Assembly (NCBI RefSeq): GCF_023544465.1
Contig: NZ_JALPVL010000002.1
Span: forward strand, 496,001-560,000
DNA length: 64,000 nt
From: Paractinoplanes maris
GTDB taxonomy: Bacteria > Actinomycetota > Actinomycetes > Mycobacteriales > Micromonosporaceae
Direction: 5' to 3'
The position numbers were made by a program, and so were the translations under genes. This document shows, one piece after another, positions 1-7,943 of the stretch (the first letter of the stretch is position 1; each line of letters opens with the position of its first letter). The notes under the pieces are model-generated. The model was not told the origin of the DNA. It did not search any database and saw only the letters and a list, made by a program, of their open reading frames with translations.

Positions 1-1107
1 GCGGGTGAGGAGCCGGCGCTGGCCGAGGCCGGTGGCCGTGCCGGGGTGGAACCACAGGTCGCCGTTGGTCTGCCGGGCGATCACGTCCTCGCGGCCGTCG
101 CGGTTGAGGTCGCCGGGGCGGATGACGGCGTTCATCGTGCGGAAGCCGATGCCGAGCGTGCGGCGCTGGTTGTTGTCGACCACCGAGCCGTTGCCGAGGA
201 ATGCCGTCAGGACGCCGGTGGACGACCGGCCGAGCACGTCGGACCAGCCGTTGCCCGAGGTGTCGCCCGTCCGGGTCCGGGGCAGGGGCGCGAAGTCGAC
301 GTAGTTGTTGTCGATATTGATGGTGACGCCGCCGTACGTCTCCCGGTGACCGCCGCGGTATTGCTTCATGCGCCTCTGGCCGGGCCAGGCAGTCGCCGGC
401 AGGGCCCGGTCGGCCGTCGTGACCCGCAGATCCCACCGGGCGAAGTCGACGTAGTCGGGACGGGTGTATCCCGGTGTCGGGTACGCCGCGACCTGGTGAG
501 CCACCCCGGAAGAGGCACTCGAGTAGAAGCCCGAGAAGTAGCCGTTGTCGTGCAGCCGGGCGGTCCACCCGTTCATGAAGGCCAGCACGCCCTGGCGGCA
601 CCTGACGTCGTCCGTCCGATACGCCTCCATGTCATAGATGATCACCGTCTCACGGGCCAGACCGAGCGCGGCCGCCTGCGCGACGGCGTCCGAGGCGGCC
701 ACCCGGCCCTGCGTGTCGGCGCGCGCGTTGTCGATCAGCCGGCGACCGCCGCCGATCGTCGTGCAGGTCGCCTGCGGTCCCACATAGAGCGGCAGCAACT
801 TCCAGCCGGCCTCCACCTGCTGCCTGACCCAGGCCGCGGTGAGCTGCGGCTGGGCGCAGCCGCGGTTGACGCCACCGATGTAGACACCGATGGCCTTGTA
901 CGGCGAACTGGCCCGCCACGCCCTCATCGAGGCGCCGGTCGGAGCCGTGCAGGCGTCGAACGCGTACCCGGTGAAGGTGCCGGGCTGCGCGGTCGACCAG
1001 GCGGCCGCGTCGGCTCGTTGCAGAGCGAACGCCGAGGCGCTCACGACCACGGCCGCGATCAGCGCGCCCAGCGCGATCTTGCGGCGCGCGAGTGACAGGA
1101 CCGCCAT
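1..1107 (-). CDS. Secreted DUF1906 glycoside-hydrolase-like protein with FG-GAP repeats (3' end outside window)
   Basis: Reading the minus strand from an ATG at 1107 gives an open frame that runs off the left edge (369 codons visible). The N-terminus is a signal peptide: basic MAVLSLARRK, then a hydrophobic stretch to about residue 35. Residues about 45-270 match the DUF1906 (Rv2525c-like) TIM-barrel hydrolase-like domain: FTGYAFDACTAP, IGVYIGGVNRGC, GWKLLPLYVGPQ, TVIIYDMEAYR and the closing NIDNNYVDFAPL. Residues about 275 onward begin FG-GAP/VCBS-type units (DTSGNGWSDVLGR, DLNRDGREDVIARQ), which form a beta-propeller. It is probably an extracellular cell-wall-acting protein; the substrate is unknown. 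The gene lies 82 bp behind the MFS gene on the same strand. Confidence 0.8.
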   Translation of the reverse strand, partial: MAVLSLARRKIALGALIAAVVVSASAFALQRADAAAWSTAQPGTFTGYAFDACTAPTGASMRAWRASSPYKAIGVYIGGVNRGCAQPQLTAAWVRQQVEAGWKLLPLYVGPQATCTTIGGGRRLIDNARADTQGRVAASDAVAQAAALGLARETVIIYDMEAYRTDDVRCRQGVLAFMNGWTARLHDNGYFSGFYSSASSGVAHQVAAYPTPGYTRPDYVDFARWDLRVTTADRALPATAWPGQRRMKQYRGGHRETYGGVTINIDNNYVDFAPLPRTRTGDTSGNGWSDVLGRSSTGVLTAFLGNGSVVDNNQRRTLGIGFRTMNAVIRPGDLNRDGREDVIARQTNGDLWFHPGTATGLGQRRLLTR

Positions 1108-1189
1108 GACTCCCTTTCCGGCGTCGGACGAACGAGGAACGGACGAACGGACGACGAGCGAACGAGCACAGAGCCAAGCAAGCGGCCGC

Positions 1190-2386
1190 TCAGCTCACCT
1201 CGGCTGAACGGGCGCTCCCCGTCGCCCGCGCGTTCACCCGGCTCACGACCAGCAGTGCCGCCGCGAGCGCGAGCGCGCCCAGTTCCATCCCCGCTCCGAC
1301 CAGCGGCGTCGACTCGTAACCCCAGCCGGCGGCGATGGCCCGGCCACCCAGGTAGGCGCCCGCGGCATTCCCCAGGTTGAACGCGGACACGGCGGCCGAC
1401 GACACGATCAGGTTTTGCGCGTCACCGTCGGCCGCGGTGATCACCCGGGTGGTCAGACCCGGAGCGGTGGCGTAGGCGACGACACCGAGCGCGAAGAGCG
1501 TCACCGCCGCCGGCAGCCGCGAGTGGGCGGTCCAGGAGAAGAGGACCAGGACGATCAGCATCGCGACCGACGCGGTGACGACGGTCGTCATCAGCCGGCG
1601 GTCGGCCGCCCGGGCCCCGATCACGTTGCCCAGCACCAGCCCCAGGCCGAAGAGCACGAGCAGCCACGGCAGCGCGCCCGGACCGAACCCGGCGACCTCG
1701 GTCATCAGCGGTGCCACGTACGTGAAAGGGGCGTAGACAGCGCCGAACGCGAGCGCGGTCATGCCCAGGGCGAGCCAGACGGTGACGTTGCGGAAGGCAC
1801 CCCACTGGCCGCCGGCGGCCGCGCCGGAACCGGTCACCGGGACGAACGCGGCCGTCGAGAGCGCGGCGAGGACGCCGAGCAGCGCCATCGCCCAGAAGGT
1901 GGCGCGCCAGCCGTACTGCTGGCCGAGCAACGTGCCGAGGGGGACGCCGGCCACGGTGGCCAGGGTGATGCCGCTCAGCATGGCGGCGATCGCGCTGCTG
2001 CGGCGGTCGGGCCGGACGAGACCGCCCGCGACGATGGTGGCGATGCCGATGAACGCGCCGTGACAGAGAGCGGCGACCACCCGGCCGGTCATCATCACGG
2101 CGAAGCTGGGCGCGACGGCCGACATCAGGTTGCCGGCGACGAAGAAGCCGAGCAGGGCGATCAGCACCGGCTTCCGCGCCCGGCGAGCGACCGCGGCCGT
2201 GACGAGCGGCCCGCCGATCACCACACTCAGGGCGTACGCGGAGATCAGCAGGCCGGCGGTGGGGATCGACACCGACAGATCGGTGGCGATCTCGGGCAGC
2301 AGACCGGTGATGACGAATTCGGTCATGCCGAGGGCGAAGGTGCCGGCGGCCAGGGCGGTGAGCGCGGGTGCTGATCGCGGTGCCAT
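1190..2386 (-). CDS. MFS transporter, AraJ/DHA1-type efflux permease
   Basis: The 398-residue protein has twelve hydrophobic segments and begins with the family-typical APALTALAAGTFALGMTEF. The motif ISAYALSVVIGGPLVTAAVARRA at about residues 47-69 is the DHA1 loop 2-3 region. Such proteins are proton-driven exporters of sugars, arabinose polymers or drugs. I placed the start at ATG 2386 because the MAPRSAPAL N-terminus fits the family; an upstream extension exists but would overlap the promoter of the divergent gene at 2420. The start lies only 33 bp from that divergent gene, so the two promoters must overlap. Substrate unknown. Confidence 0.85.
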   Translation of the reverse strand: MAPRSAPALTALAAGTFALGMTEFVITGLLPEIATDLSVSIPTAGLLISAYALSVVIGGPLVTAAVARRARKPVLIALLGFFVAGNLMSAVAPSFAVMMTGRVVAALCHGAFIGIATIVAGGLVRPDRRSSAIAAMLSGITLATVAGVPLGTLLGQQYGWRATFWAMALLGVLAALSTAAFVPVTGSGAAAGGQWGAFRNVTVWLALGMTALAFGAVYAPFTYVAPLMTEVAGFGPGALPWLLVLFGLGLVLGNVIGARAADRRLMTTVVTASVAMLIVLVLFSWTAHSRLPAAVTLFALGVVAYATAPGLTTRVITAADGDAQNLIVSSAAVSAFNLGNAAGAYLGGRAIAAGWGYESTPLVGAGMELGALALAAALLVVSRVNARATGSARSAEVS

Positions 2387-2419
2387 CGGGACACTCTGGC
2401 AGAGGGTAGCGTCGGCCGG

Positions 2420-2767
2420 GTGGAGCCCGCTTTTGTGCTGCATGACCATCGCAAACCCCGGCCGCACTTCGACCTGCGGCTGGAGGAAGACGGCGTGTTG
2501 CGTTCGTGGGCCGTGCCGCGCGGGCTGCCCACCGATCCGGCTCGCAACCGGCTGGCCGTCGCCGTGCCCGACCACGACCTCGACCACCTCACCTACACCG
2601 ACTCGGACAAGTCGATCGCGGACATCGGCTGGTGGCAGGAAGAGGACCGCAACGACAAGCGGATGGTCTTCACCCTGCACGGGCGGGACGGGTCGCACCG
2701 GTATGCGCTGATCCACACCGATGGGGTCAATTGGTTACTGCACCGGACCAAAGAACAACCGCGGTAG
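2420..2767 (+). CDS. Stand-alone LigD-type 3'-phosphoesterase domain protein
   Basis: This 115-residue protein is almost only the phosphoesterase (PE) module found at the N-terminus of bacterial NHEJ ligase LigD. The signature FVLHDHRKPRPHFDLRLEED followed by GVLRSWAVPRGLP is visible at residues 5-37. Its His, Arg and Asp residues correspond to the Mn-binding and catalytic residues that heal 3' ends. The C-terminal KRMVFTLHGRDGSHRYALIH is the closing beta-barrel strand pair. No polymerase or ligase domain is attached and no ku or ligase gene is nearby. The role is probably 3'-end cleaning in DNA repair, possibly with a LigD or Ku encoded elsewhere. Confidence 0.85.
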   Translation: MEPAFVLHDHRKPRPHFDLRLEEDGVLRSWAVPRGLPTDPARNRLAVAVPDHDLDHLTYTDSDKSIADIGWWQEEDRNDKRMVFTLHGRDGSHRYALIHTDGVNWLLHRTKEQPR

Positions 2768-2813
2768 TGACTCCACCCGTCGGGCCCGCACCGGCCCGGC
2801 TACCGTTGACGCG

Positions 2814-3482
2814 ATGCCACCTTCAGCCGATCTTCCCGGATTCCTGCACGGCGTGGCCCCGATTCTCGATCGCTGGGGTTATCTCGCCGTCGCGGGTGTG
2901 ATCGGCGTCGAGAGCTTCGGGGTGCCCGCGCCGGGTCAGACCATCATGGTGGCCGCGGCCGTCTATGCCGGGGCCGGCCGGATGAACATCTTCGCGGTCG
3001 CGGCCATCGCGTTCGTCGCCGCGGTGATCGGCGACAACATCGGCTACTGGATCGGGGTGCGCGGCGGCCGCAAAGTCGCCGTGCGCTGGGGGAAATACGT
3101 GTTCCTCACACCCGAGCGGCTGGCCCGGGCCGAGGGATTCTTCGCCCGCCGCGGGGGCCGGGTCGTCATGGTGGCCCGCTTCATCGACGGGCTGCGCCAG
3201 TTCAACGGCGTGATCGCCGGCATCACCGCGATGCCGTGGCGCACGTTCCTGATCTACAACGCCATCGGCGCCGCGCTGTGGGTAGGCTTCTGGACGACCA
3301 TCGCGTACCTGCTCGGCACGCATCTCGTCGAGATCATCGAGCACGCCCACCGCTACAAGTGGTGGGCCATCGCCGCCGCGGTGCTGGCGGTGACCGGCTA
3401 CGTGACGCTGCATGTGCGGCACATCCGCCGCCGCCGCGCTCAGAAGGCCGAAGCCGCGGCGGCCCAGGACACATCCTCCTGA
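2814..3482 (+). CDS. DedA/SNARE-associated family membrane protein
   Basis: The 222-residue polytopic protein carries the DedA signature: GVESFGVPAPGQTIMVAAAVYAG near residues 30-52, GDNIGYWIGVRGGR at about 73-86 and VARFIDGLRQFNGVIAGITAMPWRTF at about 118-143. The invariant Glu, Arg and Asp/Gly residues are present. DedA proteins are implicated in lipid (undecaprenyl phosphate or phospholipid) flipping and membrane homeostasis. I chose ATG 2814 because it directly precedes the conserved N-terminal helix and has a TACCGT -10-like box about 12 nt upstream, suggesting a leaderless transcript. The C-terminus is basic (HIRRRRAQKAE) and presumably cytoplasmic. Confidence 0.88.
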   Translation: MPPSADLPGFLHGVAPILDRWGYLAVAGVIGVESFGVPAPGQTIMVAAAVYAGAGRMNIFAVAAIAFVAAVIGDNIGYWIGVRGGRKVAVRWGKYVFLTPERLARAEGFFARRGGRVVMVARFIDGLRQFNGVIAGITAMPWRTFLIYNAIGAALWVGFWTTIAYLLGTHLVEIIEHAHRYKWWAIAAAVLAVTGYVTLHVRHIRRRRAQKAEAAAAQDTSS

Positions 3483-3533
3483 AGGTTGCTCACCTCCGGC
3501 CGGGGTAGGGCAATGGGGAGGGAAGGAGAAGTT

Positions 3534-4229
3534 GTGACAAGCAAGCAGCTCGATCGCCGCCGTGAGCAATCCGCGGCCGCACACACCGCCGCCGAGCGCG
3601 CCCAGACGACCGTCACCGAGCTGGAGAACAGGCTGCGCACCAACGCCGACCTGACCCGCCAGCAGACGCAGGCACTGCGTAACGCCGAGGCCGAGGCCAA
3701 GCGGCTCAAGCGATCACTCAAGACGCAGGCGCGCGACAAGGACCGCCTCCGCAAGGCGCACCGCAAGGCCGTACAGCGGGCCGGGAAGGCTCAGGGCAAG
3801 GCGTCGGCGCTGGAGGAGAAATACGGCAAGAGCCTGCTCAACGACCTGATCAGCCGGGAGAAGGAACGGGACCGCGCGGCGGCCTCACCGCCGGGACCGG
3901 CCGCCACACCGGTGAGCCCCACGCTGCCGGCCGTCGTCCCGCCGCCGCCGACCGACGAGACGACTCCGGCCGAGACGGAGGACACGACTCCGCCCGAGTC
4001 GGCTCAGACCGACGAGACGGCGGCCGAGACGGCCCAGACCGAGGACACGGCGGCGCCGGCCGCGTCGAGCACGGCCCGGGCGACCGCGGCCCGGCGGACA
4101 GCCGCGAGGGCCGCGTCGTCGGCCGCAGCTCCCCGCACCCGCGCTCCGCGTAAGACGGCCGCGGCGGCCGAGACGCCGGTGCCGGCCACCACCGGCCGGC
4201 GCGGCGCGCCACGCAAGCACACTCCCTGA
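3534..4229 (+). CDS. Coiled-coil protein with Ala/Thr/Glu-rich and basic tail, function unknown
   Basis: GTG 3534 is preceded by a strong GGAAGGAG ribosome-binding site, which decides the start. Residues about 1-105 are highly charged, heptad-like and strongly helical (LENRLRTNADL, AEAKRLKRSLKTQARDKDRL), predicting a long coiled coil. Residues about 115-185 are low complexity (repeated ETAQTDE/ETEDTTPP units). The last 45 residues are Ala/Arg/Lys-rich with PRK/APRKH motifs resembling AT-hook or histone-H1-like tails. This layout suggests a nucleoid-associated or cytoskeletal (DivIVA-like scaffold) protein, but no family is recognised. A rho-independent-type hairpin follows at 4253-4291. Confidence 0.7.
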   Translation: MTSKQLDRRREQSAAAHTAAERAQTTVTELENRLRTNADLTRQQTQALRNAEAEAKRLKRSLKTQARDKDRLRKAHRKAVQRAGKAQGKASALEEKYGKSLLNDLISREKERDRAAASPPGPAATPVSPTLPAVVPPPPTDETTPAETEDTTPPESAQTDETAAETAQTEDTAAPAASSTARATAARRTAARAASSAAAPRTRAPRKTAAAAETPVPATTGRRGAPRKHTP

Positions 4230-4252
4230 TTCCGTACGGTTCGAGCTCAGCA

Positions 4253-4291
4253 CGAGGGCGGCCCACCTGCACAGCAGAGGGGCCGCCCTCG
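4253..4291 (+). terminator. Hairpin terminator after the coiled-coil gene
   Basis: The arms CGAGGGCGGCC (4253-4263) and GGCCGCCCTCG (4281-4291) form a perfect 11-bp stem with a 17-nt loop, 24 bp after the stop codon at 4229. There is no T-run, as is usual for high-GC actinomycetes. Confidence 0.65.
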
Positions 4292-4312
4292 CGTGACCTG
4301 TGGAGGTTATAG

Positions 4313-4948
4313 GTGACCGACATCGACCCTGGCCGGTTCGACATGACCACTGTGCGGGCCGTGCTCTTCGACATGGACGGCACCCTGGTCGACTCGGACG
4401 GCGCGGTGCTGCGGTCGTGGTTGTCCTGGGCCGCCGAGTACGGTGTCGACGGCCAGGAGGCGTACGAGATGGCGCACGGCAGTCCGAGCGCGACCACCGT
4501 CCGCAAGCTCCTGCCGCACCTCGACGAGGCTACTCAGGTCGTCGCGTCGGCCCGTCAGCTCGAGCTGCAGTACGACGACCTCTCCGACGTGTCCGCGACT
4601 CCGGGCGCCGCCGAGCTGCTCGTGCGGCTCACCCGCCGAGGCATCCCGTGGGCCGTGGTGACCAGCGCCGACACCCGGCTGGCCAAGGCCCGGCTGAGCG
4701 CGGCCGGCATCGTCGCGCCGGTGCTGGTGACCACCGACGACATCGCGGCCGGCAAGCCCGACCCCGAGGGTTACCTGCGCGCCGCGGAGCTGCTCGGCGT
4801 CGACCCGGCCGACTGCCTGGTGGTCGAGGACGCCGAGGTCGGCCTGGCCGCCGGACGCGCCGCCGGGGCCCGCACGGCCGCCCTGCGCGGACTCGACGGA
4901 GACCTGCGACTGGAAACGCTCGCCGATCTGGCCGCGCTGCTCGGCTGA
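4313..4948 (+). CDS. HAD-superfamily sugar-phosphate phosphatase
   Basis: The 211-residue protein has motif I FDMDGTLVD (residues about 19-27), the small alpha-helical cap used by subfamily IA, motif II VVTSAD, motif III K (AGKPDPEGY) and motif IV VVEDAEVG. These are the hallmarks of beta-phosphoglucomutase/GPP-like phosphatases, which use the first Asp as nucleophile. The likely substrate is a small sugar phosphate such as mannitol-1-phosphate or glycerol-3-phosphate. Start GTG 4313 is supported by GGAGG six bases upstream; an internal ATG at 4343 lacks one. Confidence 0.87.
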   Translation: MTDIDPGRFDMTTVRAVLFDMDGTLVDSDGAVLRSWLSWAAEYGVDGQEAYEMAHGSPSATTVRKLLPHLDEATQVVASARQLELQYDDLSDVSATPGAAELLVRLTRRGIPWAVVTSADTRLAKARLSAAGIVAPVLVTTDDIAAGKPDPEGYLRAAELLGVDPADCLVVEDAEVGLAAGRAAGARTAALRGLDGDLRLETLADLAALLG

Positions 4949-4959
4949 CAGCGGGTCGA

Positions 4960-5916
4960 TCAGGGCGCGGGCGGCAGGTCGTCGAGGAAGTCACCGGTCG
5001 GGACGAAGAACAGCGATCCGGTCCGGGCCGTCGAGAAGTCCAGGATGCGGTCGTACGTGCCGAAGGGCTCGCCGAGGAACATGCGGCGCAGCATCAGCTC
5101 GGGCACATCGGGCGTGGCGGCGTAGGCGATGTAATAGGTGCCGAACTCGCCGTCCTTGATCGAGCCGAACGGCATGTTGTCGCGCAGGATCTTGAGCTCG
5201 TTGCCGTCCGCGTCCTCGACGACGTTGAGGGCGAGGTGCGAGTTGGGCGCCTTGTCCTCGTCCGGGATCTCGACGTTGTCGAGCTTCCGGCGGCCGATGG
5301 CGGCCTCCTGGTCCTCGACCTTCAACGCGTTCCAGGCCTCGAGGTCGTGGACGTATTTCTGCACCATCACGTAGCTGCCGCCGGCGAACGCCTCGTCCTC
5401 GTCACCGATCACCACGGCGTGCCGGGCCTTGGCCCCCGACGGGTTCTCGGTGCCGTCGACGAAGCCCAGCAGGTCGCGCTCGTCGAAGTATTTGAAGCCG
5501 TGTGTCTCGTCGACGATGTCGCCGGCGCCGCGCAACCGGTCACCGATCTTGCTCGCCAGCTCGAAGCAGACGTCCATCTGGCCGGCCCGGATGTGGAAGA
5601 GCAGGTCGCCCGGGGTCGACGGCGCGGTGTGCTTGGGACCCTTCCAGGCGCGGAAGCGGTGCAACTCGGCCGGGCGCGGGCCGGCGAAGAGGCGGTCCCA
5701 CACCTCGGCGCCGATGCCGGTGACGCAGGAGAGCTGGGCCGCGGGCAGCCGGAAGCCGACCGTGCGCTGCAACGCGCTGAGGTCTTCGAGCAGGTCACGC
5801 ACGGTCTGCTCGCCGCCCGGACGGACGGTGGCCACGAGGAAGATCGCGGCGTCGGTGAGCGGAGCCAGGACGGCCTGGGATTCGACGGTCGGGCCGACGG
5901 AGCGGGGCGCGGTCAT
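4960..5916 (-). CDS. DyP-type heme peroxidase (class B-like)
   Basis: This 318-residue protein carries the diagnostic GFVDGTENP motif at residues 151-159 with catalytic Asp154, the probable proximal heme ligand His227 (PNSHLAL) and distal Arg245 (ILRDNMPFG). The protein has no Tat or Sec signal peptide, so it should be cytoplasmic. Its C-terminus (DFLDDLPPAP) does not resemble an encapsulin cargo-loading peptide. DyP enzymes oxidise dyes, lignin-like phenols or porphyrins with H2O2. It is convergent with the HAD gene and divergent from the SDR at 5955. Confidence 0.93.
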   Translation of the reverse strand: MTAPRSVGPTVESQAVLAPLTDAAIFLVATVRPGGEQTVRDLLEDLSALQRTVGFRLPAAQLSCVTGIGAEVWDRLFAGPRPAELHRFRAWKGPKHTAPSTPGDLLFHIRAGQMDVCFELASKIGDRLRGAGDIVDETHGFKYFDERDLLGFVDGTENPSGAKARHAVVIGDEDEAFAGGSYVMVQKYVHDLEAWNALKVEDQEAAIGRRKLDNVEIPDEDKAPNSHLALNVVEDADGNELKILRDNMPFGSIKDGEFGTYYIAYAATPDVPELMLRRMFLGEPFGTYDRILDFSTARTGSLFFVPTGDFLDDLPPAP

Positions 5917-5954
5917 GGGGCGCAGTTTATGGGCCGGGCCGCGATAATGGACCG

Positions 5955-6812
5955 ATGAGTGATCGGGCTGACGCCACCGGCCGTTTCGCCTTCGCCGGCC
6001 GCACGTGCCTGGTCACCGGGGCCGCCGCCGGCATCGGGGCGGCTCTGGCCCACGAGCTGGCCCGGCGGCGCGCGGTGCTGGCGCTGGTCGACCGGGATGC
6101 CGAGGGCCTGGCCCGGGTGGCCGCCGCGGCTCGCGAGCTCGGCGCGCGCGAGGTGACGACGTACGAGATCGACCTCAGCGACGGCGGTGACCGGCTGGAC
6201 CTGGCGGCCGAGGTGGCCGCCCGCCACGGCGGGGTCGATCTGCTGGCCAACAACGCCGGCGTCACGCTGATGGGCAGCTTCGAGGAGAACTCGATGGCCG
6301 ACCTCGAATGGCTGCTCGAGGTCAACCTGCTCGCCGTCGTGCGGCTGACCAAGGCGTTCCTGCCGCAGCTGCTGGCCCGCCCCGGCTCGCACGTGGTCAA
6401 CGTGTCGAGCCTGTTCGGATTGATCGCCCCGGCCGGTCAGGTGGCCTATGCGACGAGCAAGTTCGCCGTCCGCGGGTTCACCGACGCGCTGCGGCACGAG
6501 ATCGAGCCGATGGGGGTCGGGGTCACCGTGGTGCATCCCGGCGGCATCCGCACCAACATCGCGGCCAACGCCCGGATCAGCGGCGGTGACCCGGAGGGCA
6601 AGCAGGCCGAGCAGGCGCGGCGCTTCGCCGAGCGGGCGCTGACCATGCCGGCCGAGGAAGCGGCCAGGCAGATCCTGGCGGCGGTGCACCACCGGCGGCC
6701 GCGACTGGTGATCGGCGGCGTCGCCAAGGGGGCCGACCTGCTGGCCCGGCTGGCCCCGATCCGCTACTGGCGGATCAGCCAGGCCGTCGCCGCCCGCCGC
6801 AAGATCGTCTGA
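5955..6812 (+). CDS. Short-chain dehydrogenase/reductase
   Basis: The 285-residue classical SDR has the NAD(P)-binding TGAAAGIG at residues 21-28, NNAG at about 98-101, a catalytic Ser in VVNVSSLFG and YATSK at about 162-166. The long C-terminal tail after PGGIRTNI is typical of SDRs acting on lipids or steroids. A GATAAT -10 box ends seven bases before the ATG, so the mRNA is probably leaderless. The substrate cannot be read from sequence. Confidence 0.85.
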   Translation: MSDRADATGRFAFAGRTCLVTGAAAGIGAALAHELARRRAVLALVDRDAEGLARVAAAARELGAREVTTYEIDLSDGGDRLDLAAEVAARHGGVDLLANNAGVTLMGSFEENSMADLEWLLEVNLLAVVRLTKAFLPQLLARPGSHVVNVSSLFGLIAPAGQVAYATSKFAVRGFTDALRHEIEPMGVGVTVVHPGGIRTNIAANARISGGDPEGKQAEQARRFAERALTMPAEEAARQILAAVHHRRPRLVIGGVAKGADLLARLAPIRYWRISQAVAARRKIV

Positions 6813-6814
6813 AT

Positions 6815-7936
6815 TCAGAAGGCGGCGAACCGGCGCCGGTCCTGGCCGTTGATCGTGGTGAAGTCGCCCCCGGCCTCGATCGTGCCGGCCACGTGATTGA
6901 CGCTCAGCACCCGGACCCCGATCACTCCGTTCGCCGTCGGCGCCCACCCGGTGAGCTGCCCCTTCGACGTCACCGCGGCGAGCTTGAACCGCCCCCGGGC
7001 ACCGTCCACACAGCCACCCTTGACGCCGTTGCGCTCGGTCAGGCAGGCGCTGTCGAAGTGCCCGCCGACATACGTGATGCCCCCGGTGGTGGCGATGGCC
7101 GAGGCGTCCCCGTCGAAGACCCGCTGCCAGCGCATCGTCCCGATCCAGTTGTAGGCGATCGCCCGGCCGCCCACTCCCGCGGTGGCCACGTGCACCCCGG
7201 CCGGGTCGAGCGAGATCGCCCGCACCTCGGCCGGCACCCGCGGCCGGAACGCCGGCTCGACGACCCCGCTGGTGCCGTCGACCCCGGCCAGCCGCAGGGT
7301 GCCCTTGACGGCGTTCACGGTGTGGAAGCCGCCACCGAGGTAGACCCGCCGGCCGGTGACCGCGAGCGCGTGCACCGTGTCGTCGGCGGCCGGGCGCCAG
7401 CGCGCGTCCAGCTTGCCGGTGGTCAGCGAGAAGGCGGCCAGGTTGCTGCGTTTCTGGCCGGAGACGTCGGTGAAGCTGCCGGCCAGATAGAGCCGGTCGT
7501 TGCCGGTGGCGAGCGCGTAGGCCGTACCGGAAAGGGTGTGCTGGAAGGAGCGGACGACGCCGGTCGTGGGGTGCAGCCGGGCCAGGGAGTCACGGGCCTC
7601 GCCGTCGACCCGGTGGAAGTCGCCGGCCGCGTAGACGCTGTCCGGCGTGGCGGCCAGGGCGCGCACCACGCCGTCGGCGCTCGGCGACCAGTCGAGCATC
7701 TGGCCGGTGCGGGAGTCGAAGGCGGCCATCCGCTCGCGCGGATAGACGCGGCCGCCGGCCGTGGCCGTGGTGAACGAGCCTCCGACATAGGTGGTCGCGC
7801 CGCGGTGGGCGATGGCGTAGACGCCACCGTTGAAGGTGGGTGCACCGGGGCGTGGCGGCGGGGCCACCGCCGTCGCCGCGGACGCCGGCCAGACCAGAGC
7901 TACCAGGGCAACCAGGGGGAACAGAAGTCGAGGCAC
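6815..7936 (-). CDS. Secreted beta-propeller protein (DUF5122/delta-60-repeat-like)
   Basis: From GTG 7936 the protein begins with a clear Sec signal peptide (PRLLFPLVALVALVWPASA) and continues with about six or seven repeats of the type GGSFT..G..R..LAAFD..TG..D..W.P. These are visible as YVGGSFTTATAGG, YAAGDFHRVDGEA, YLAGSFTDVSGQK, YLGGGFHTVNAVK and AGGDFTTINGQD. Each is one propeller blade. The start is 7 bp downstream of the stop of the phosphatase-like membrane protein, so they are probably co-transcribed. Function unknown; likely extracellular or wall-associated. Confidence 0.78.
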   Translation of the reverse strand: MPRLLFPLVALVALVWPASAATAVAPPPRPGAPTFNGGVYAIAHRGATTYVGGSFTTATAGGRVYPRERMAAFDSRTGQMLDWSPSADGVVRALAATPDSVYAAGDFHRVDGEARDSLARLHPTTGVVRSFQHTLSGTAYALATGNDRLYLAGSFTDVSGQKRSNLAAFSLTTGKLDARWRPAADDTVHALAVTGRRVYLGGGFHTVNAVKGTLRLAGVDGTSGVVEPAFRPRVPAEVRAISLDPAGVHVATAGVGGRAIAYNWIGTMRWQRVFDGDASAIATTGGITYVGGHFDSACLTERNGVKGGCVDGARGRFKLAAVTSKGQLTGWAPTANGVIGVRVLSVNHVAGTIEAGGDFTTINGQDRRRFAAF

Positions 7937-7943
7937 AAAGTGC

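Noticed and set aside
46..1095. Plus-strand open frame over the first kilobase
   Set aside because: The minus-strand frame encodes a signal peptide, DUF1906 and FG-GAP motifs; the plus-strand frame has none.
4960..5916. DyP peroxidase as encapsulin cargo
   Set aside because: The C-terminus lacks the LGIGSL-like targeting peptide and no encapsulin gene is adjacent.
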